Assembly (NCBI RefSeq): GCF_014805625.2
Contig: NW_023998414.1
Coordinates: forward strand, 4,141,157-4,205,156
DNA length: 64,000 nt
From: Glossina fuscipes
Taxonomy: Eukaryota; Arthropoda; Insecta; Diptera; Glossinidae
Direction of reading: 5' to 3'
Shown: one piece after another, positions 61,672 through 64,000 of the stretch
How the letters are laid out: the number at the start of each line of letters is the position of its first letter
How positions within the stretch are numbered: position 1 is the stretch's first letter
The notes under the pieces: generated by a model
Seen by the model: only the letters and a program-made list of their open reading frames with translations
Database searches by the model: none
Told to the model about the DNA's origin: nothing
Position numbers and translations under genes: made by a program

Positions 61672-62507
61672 CTTTTATACCCATCACCGAGTACAAAAAT
61701 GGAAAAGAACTTAATTTTCATACTCAATGCTATTGGGTAGACGGACTGATTTCGTCTATTTTCAGCAACAAACAAAAGGCGCGGAAAGTACATGTGTTCA
61801 CAGTTTTTACTGCATAGACGTGTGGGCATTGTAGGACCCTACTTTGATCGGCTTGGGCCATTTTCAAAATTTTCCTTGCAAATTTTGTAGGAAATATTTT
61901 AATTTTTGTGAACGAGAGAATGCATACTGCGGATACTAGACAATTGGGCAGATAGACCGATAGACAGACGAATAGGCGGACATGCATTCAGATGCATTTA
62001 GAATTTGAAACTGCCCAAGAAACAATACACATTATGGGATTTTTCAGGCTTGTATCTGCTCGTTATATGGGTATTAAATGGAATAAAGTCGAATAATGGA
62101 TAGGTCTGATCAATTTTAATCCCTTTTGTACGGGTACTACAGCATCGCTCATAAAATATGCGAAATGAAATTGAAATTTTTATAGATTTATGTGCCAAGA
62201 GCAGCAACAACACCTTTTTATTACTTTTGAAAAACAGCGGTGTTCATAGCATTTGGGGTGCTGACCATTTTCAACACCAACTTGCGCAACAAGAACTTTC
62301 AATGTGTCTGCCAAGTTTGAAGTCGATAGCTTCATTTTTGCGGCCAAATTAATGTTCACAACAGACATTACACAGGCGGACTGACGGACATGACTAAATT
62401 GATTGAATATATATTTTCTGTGCAGTCACTGAAGCTTCCTGCTGGGCGTTGCAAACGATTCGACAAAACGAATACATCCCTCATCCCCCAGTGATGGGCA
62501 TAAAAAG
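61672..62507. mobile_element. 836-bp family A unit with inverted termini
   Basis: The left terminus CTTTTATACCCATCACCGAG (61672-61691) is an imperfect inverted copy of the right terminus CCAGTGATGGGCATAAAAAG (62488-62507). Just outside the left end is CAAGTAAGAAAGTTATAGTC (from 61638), resembling family B heads, so the element may start there. Internally it has GGCGGACATGCATTCAG with AAACTGCCCAAGAA, and TGCGGCCAAATTAATGTTCA, GGCGGACTGACGGACATG and GTCACTGAAGCTTCC, matching 29340-29720. It has no transposase frame. This is probably a non-autonomous (MITE-like or foldback) element. A target-site duplication was not evident. Confidence 0.5.
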
Positions 62508-63865
62508 TGATCTATAATAAGCATAAAAATATAATGCTCTTCATGCAACTGCTATTATACTATCCGAAGACGATGATATGAAAGCATCTACTAATTATAT
62601 GAAAACATTAACAATTATACATATATACTCACATATATCAAGTACATAAGTACATCTGAAAGGTGTAATATGAGAGAAATCGTAGTATTTGCCACTTAAC
62701 TGAGCCAACTCAAGCATTCATACATGGTTGCTTGTCGATTTGGAGAAAAAAAAAAAATTGGAAACATTTTTTTTTCATTTATGAAAAGCTACCTACCGGC
62801 AAATATCGGGAAGTAAGTGTCCAAAAATTTGACAAGCAATTTGACATTAGCGAAGTTTTTCGAAAAATACTCCGTGGCACAATCATGTTATGTTAATTTC
62901 GAGGCAAACTCATTTCGGGGTCATTACGCCCACAAGCCAAATGAATTTATTAGTAAATATTATGTTCGAACTGCACTTCGTCTCTCAGTTCGTTTGCTGG
63001 CCCGTTCCGATTTTTAAGTACTCGTAAAATTTTATAACAAATTTGATATGCAAAACTGAGATCTTCTCCAGGTGCTCTTAGTTCATCTGTAGAGAGCAAG
63101 TGTGAAAATGTCGTAAATCGTCCAATTATAGTTAAAATCTGTAAGAATCTGAAGAAGTAAAACGAGAAATTTCAAAAAGTTACTATTTATAACATCTAAT
63201 GTAGACGCTTATGTAGAAGGCAAAGTATTTAAATTTCGGGGCAGAGTAGTTTACTGTTAATAAAAAAAACCGTGAGATTTTTATACATTCATGTACGTTT
63301 ATATAATGGTTAATATCAAAGTTTCGACAGAAGGTTGTGTTAGGTGTTTTTGCTTACGGCAGAGAGGTTAGTAATTAAATCTTTATTTTTAGTATCATGA
63401 GTTGTTTACATCCGAACTGAGGTACAATTCCATAGTTTTGTTAGAGCACATAAACTCCTTTAACCATAAGACCCTGCTTTAGGTTATCTCACTTAACCTT
63501 TAATTGTAAGTTTGACATTTAGTTGAAAGAGTTGTAGCTAAGCAAAGTAAAATAAATAAAGCAATAAACAAATTAAGTACAACGCACTGCTTCATAGACA
63601 ATTTATCATTAAATATTACAAGAAATTAGTTATTTTTAGTCGCTTTGTATATGCATATATATATATATATATATGTATACATGCCTCTCGATTCTTCAGA
63701 AAATCTATTATTTGACTTAAAGAAACCCTTATAAACAGCCAAGAACTAAACGGTTCAAGAATCTATTTTTACGATTTTAATTAAAAATGGAAAGTTGTAA
63801 GAAACTCTTACGAGACTCTCTGACTGCAGATATCTATATCTGGCTTTTTATCTTCTTTTTATACT
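62508..63865. other. Intergenic DNA, no gene seen
   Basis: AT-rich sequence with a (TA)n run near 63655-63674 and no recognisable coding or RNA feature. The ORF at 62817-63017 is unrecognised. Confidence 0.5.
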
Positions 63866-64000
63866 CTTCATAAGAAGTACAAGTCCCTTTATTATTTATA
63901 TACGTATTATATATTCTTGATCAACATGAAATTCGGAATTGATTAAGCCTTGTCTGCCCGTCTGTATAATTGGTGTATGCTCTTGGACGCTCTACTGGTC
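63866..64000 (+). repeat. Dispersed repeat, family A, forward copy cut by window end
   Basis: TATATTCTTGATCAACATGA, ATTCGGAATTGATTAAGCC and CTTGTCTGCCCGTCTGTAT follow the same order as at 20750-20830. The copy probably continues past the right edge. Confidence 0.5.

Overview
This is a very AT-rich animal nuclear sequence, most likely from a brachyceran fly. It has spliced genes with canonical GT/AG junctions, glutamine and asparagine triplet runs, many (TA)n, (CA)n and (GA)n microsatellites, long A/T homopolymers, and decayed BEL/Pao and Tc1/mariner fragments. It also carries dispersed repeats of the degenerate 'GTCCGTCTGTCC' kind common between genes in fly genomes. The species cannot be fixed from the sequence. 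I saw no bacterial gene organisation, CRISPR array, rRNA or intact tRNA.

Only two genes are well supported. Both are on the + strand, head to tail, with about 16 kb between stop and start. Gene 1 (167-615, 1642-1749, 1945-2352) enters from the left edge and lacks its first exon. Gene 2 (18650-19048, 23586-23735, 26565-27122) is complete at 368 residues. Both encode secreted, helix-rich proteins. They share a W-x-L-H motif, a phase-0 intron about 20 codons after it, and alignable helices downstream (LKFYLNLHTF against LKRWYRNMQT, QEAETVL against CELETAV, and a matching last amphipathic helix). I read them as a tandem pair of Unpaired-type (JAK/STAT pathway ligand) helical cytokines. Gene 2 is the better candidate and gene 1 a strongly diverged paralog. 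The paralogy is visible in the sequence; the family name is an inference from length, secretion, basic character, helix pattern and clustering.

Layout: 1-166 is the end of an upstream intron of gene 1. 167-2352 is gene 1, and 2353 to about 4260 is its probable 3' UTR. 4261-18246 is intergenic, with dispersed repeats, a tRNA-like stretch and microsatellites. 18247-18312 is a TATA/Inr/DPE-like core promoter. 18650-27122 is gene 2, with introns of 4.5 and 2.8 kb holding repeats, and 27123 to about 28790 is its probable 3' UTR. 28791-64000 is about 35 kb with no gene I can support. It contains dispersed repeats (one an 836-bp unit bounded by inverted termini), a BEL/Pao pol relic, a mariner-type transposase relic, two clean hairpins and many simple repeats.

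If the cytokine reading is right, the two products would be alternative or cooperating ligands for one receptor (Domeless type), and the large non-coding flanks would be the natural place for their tissue- and stress-specific enhancers. That last point is inference only.
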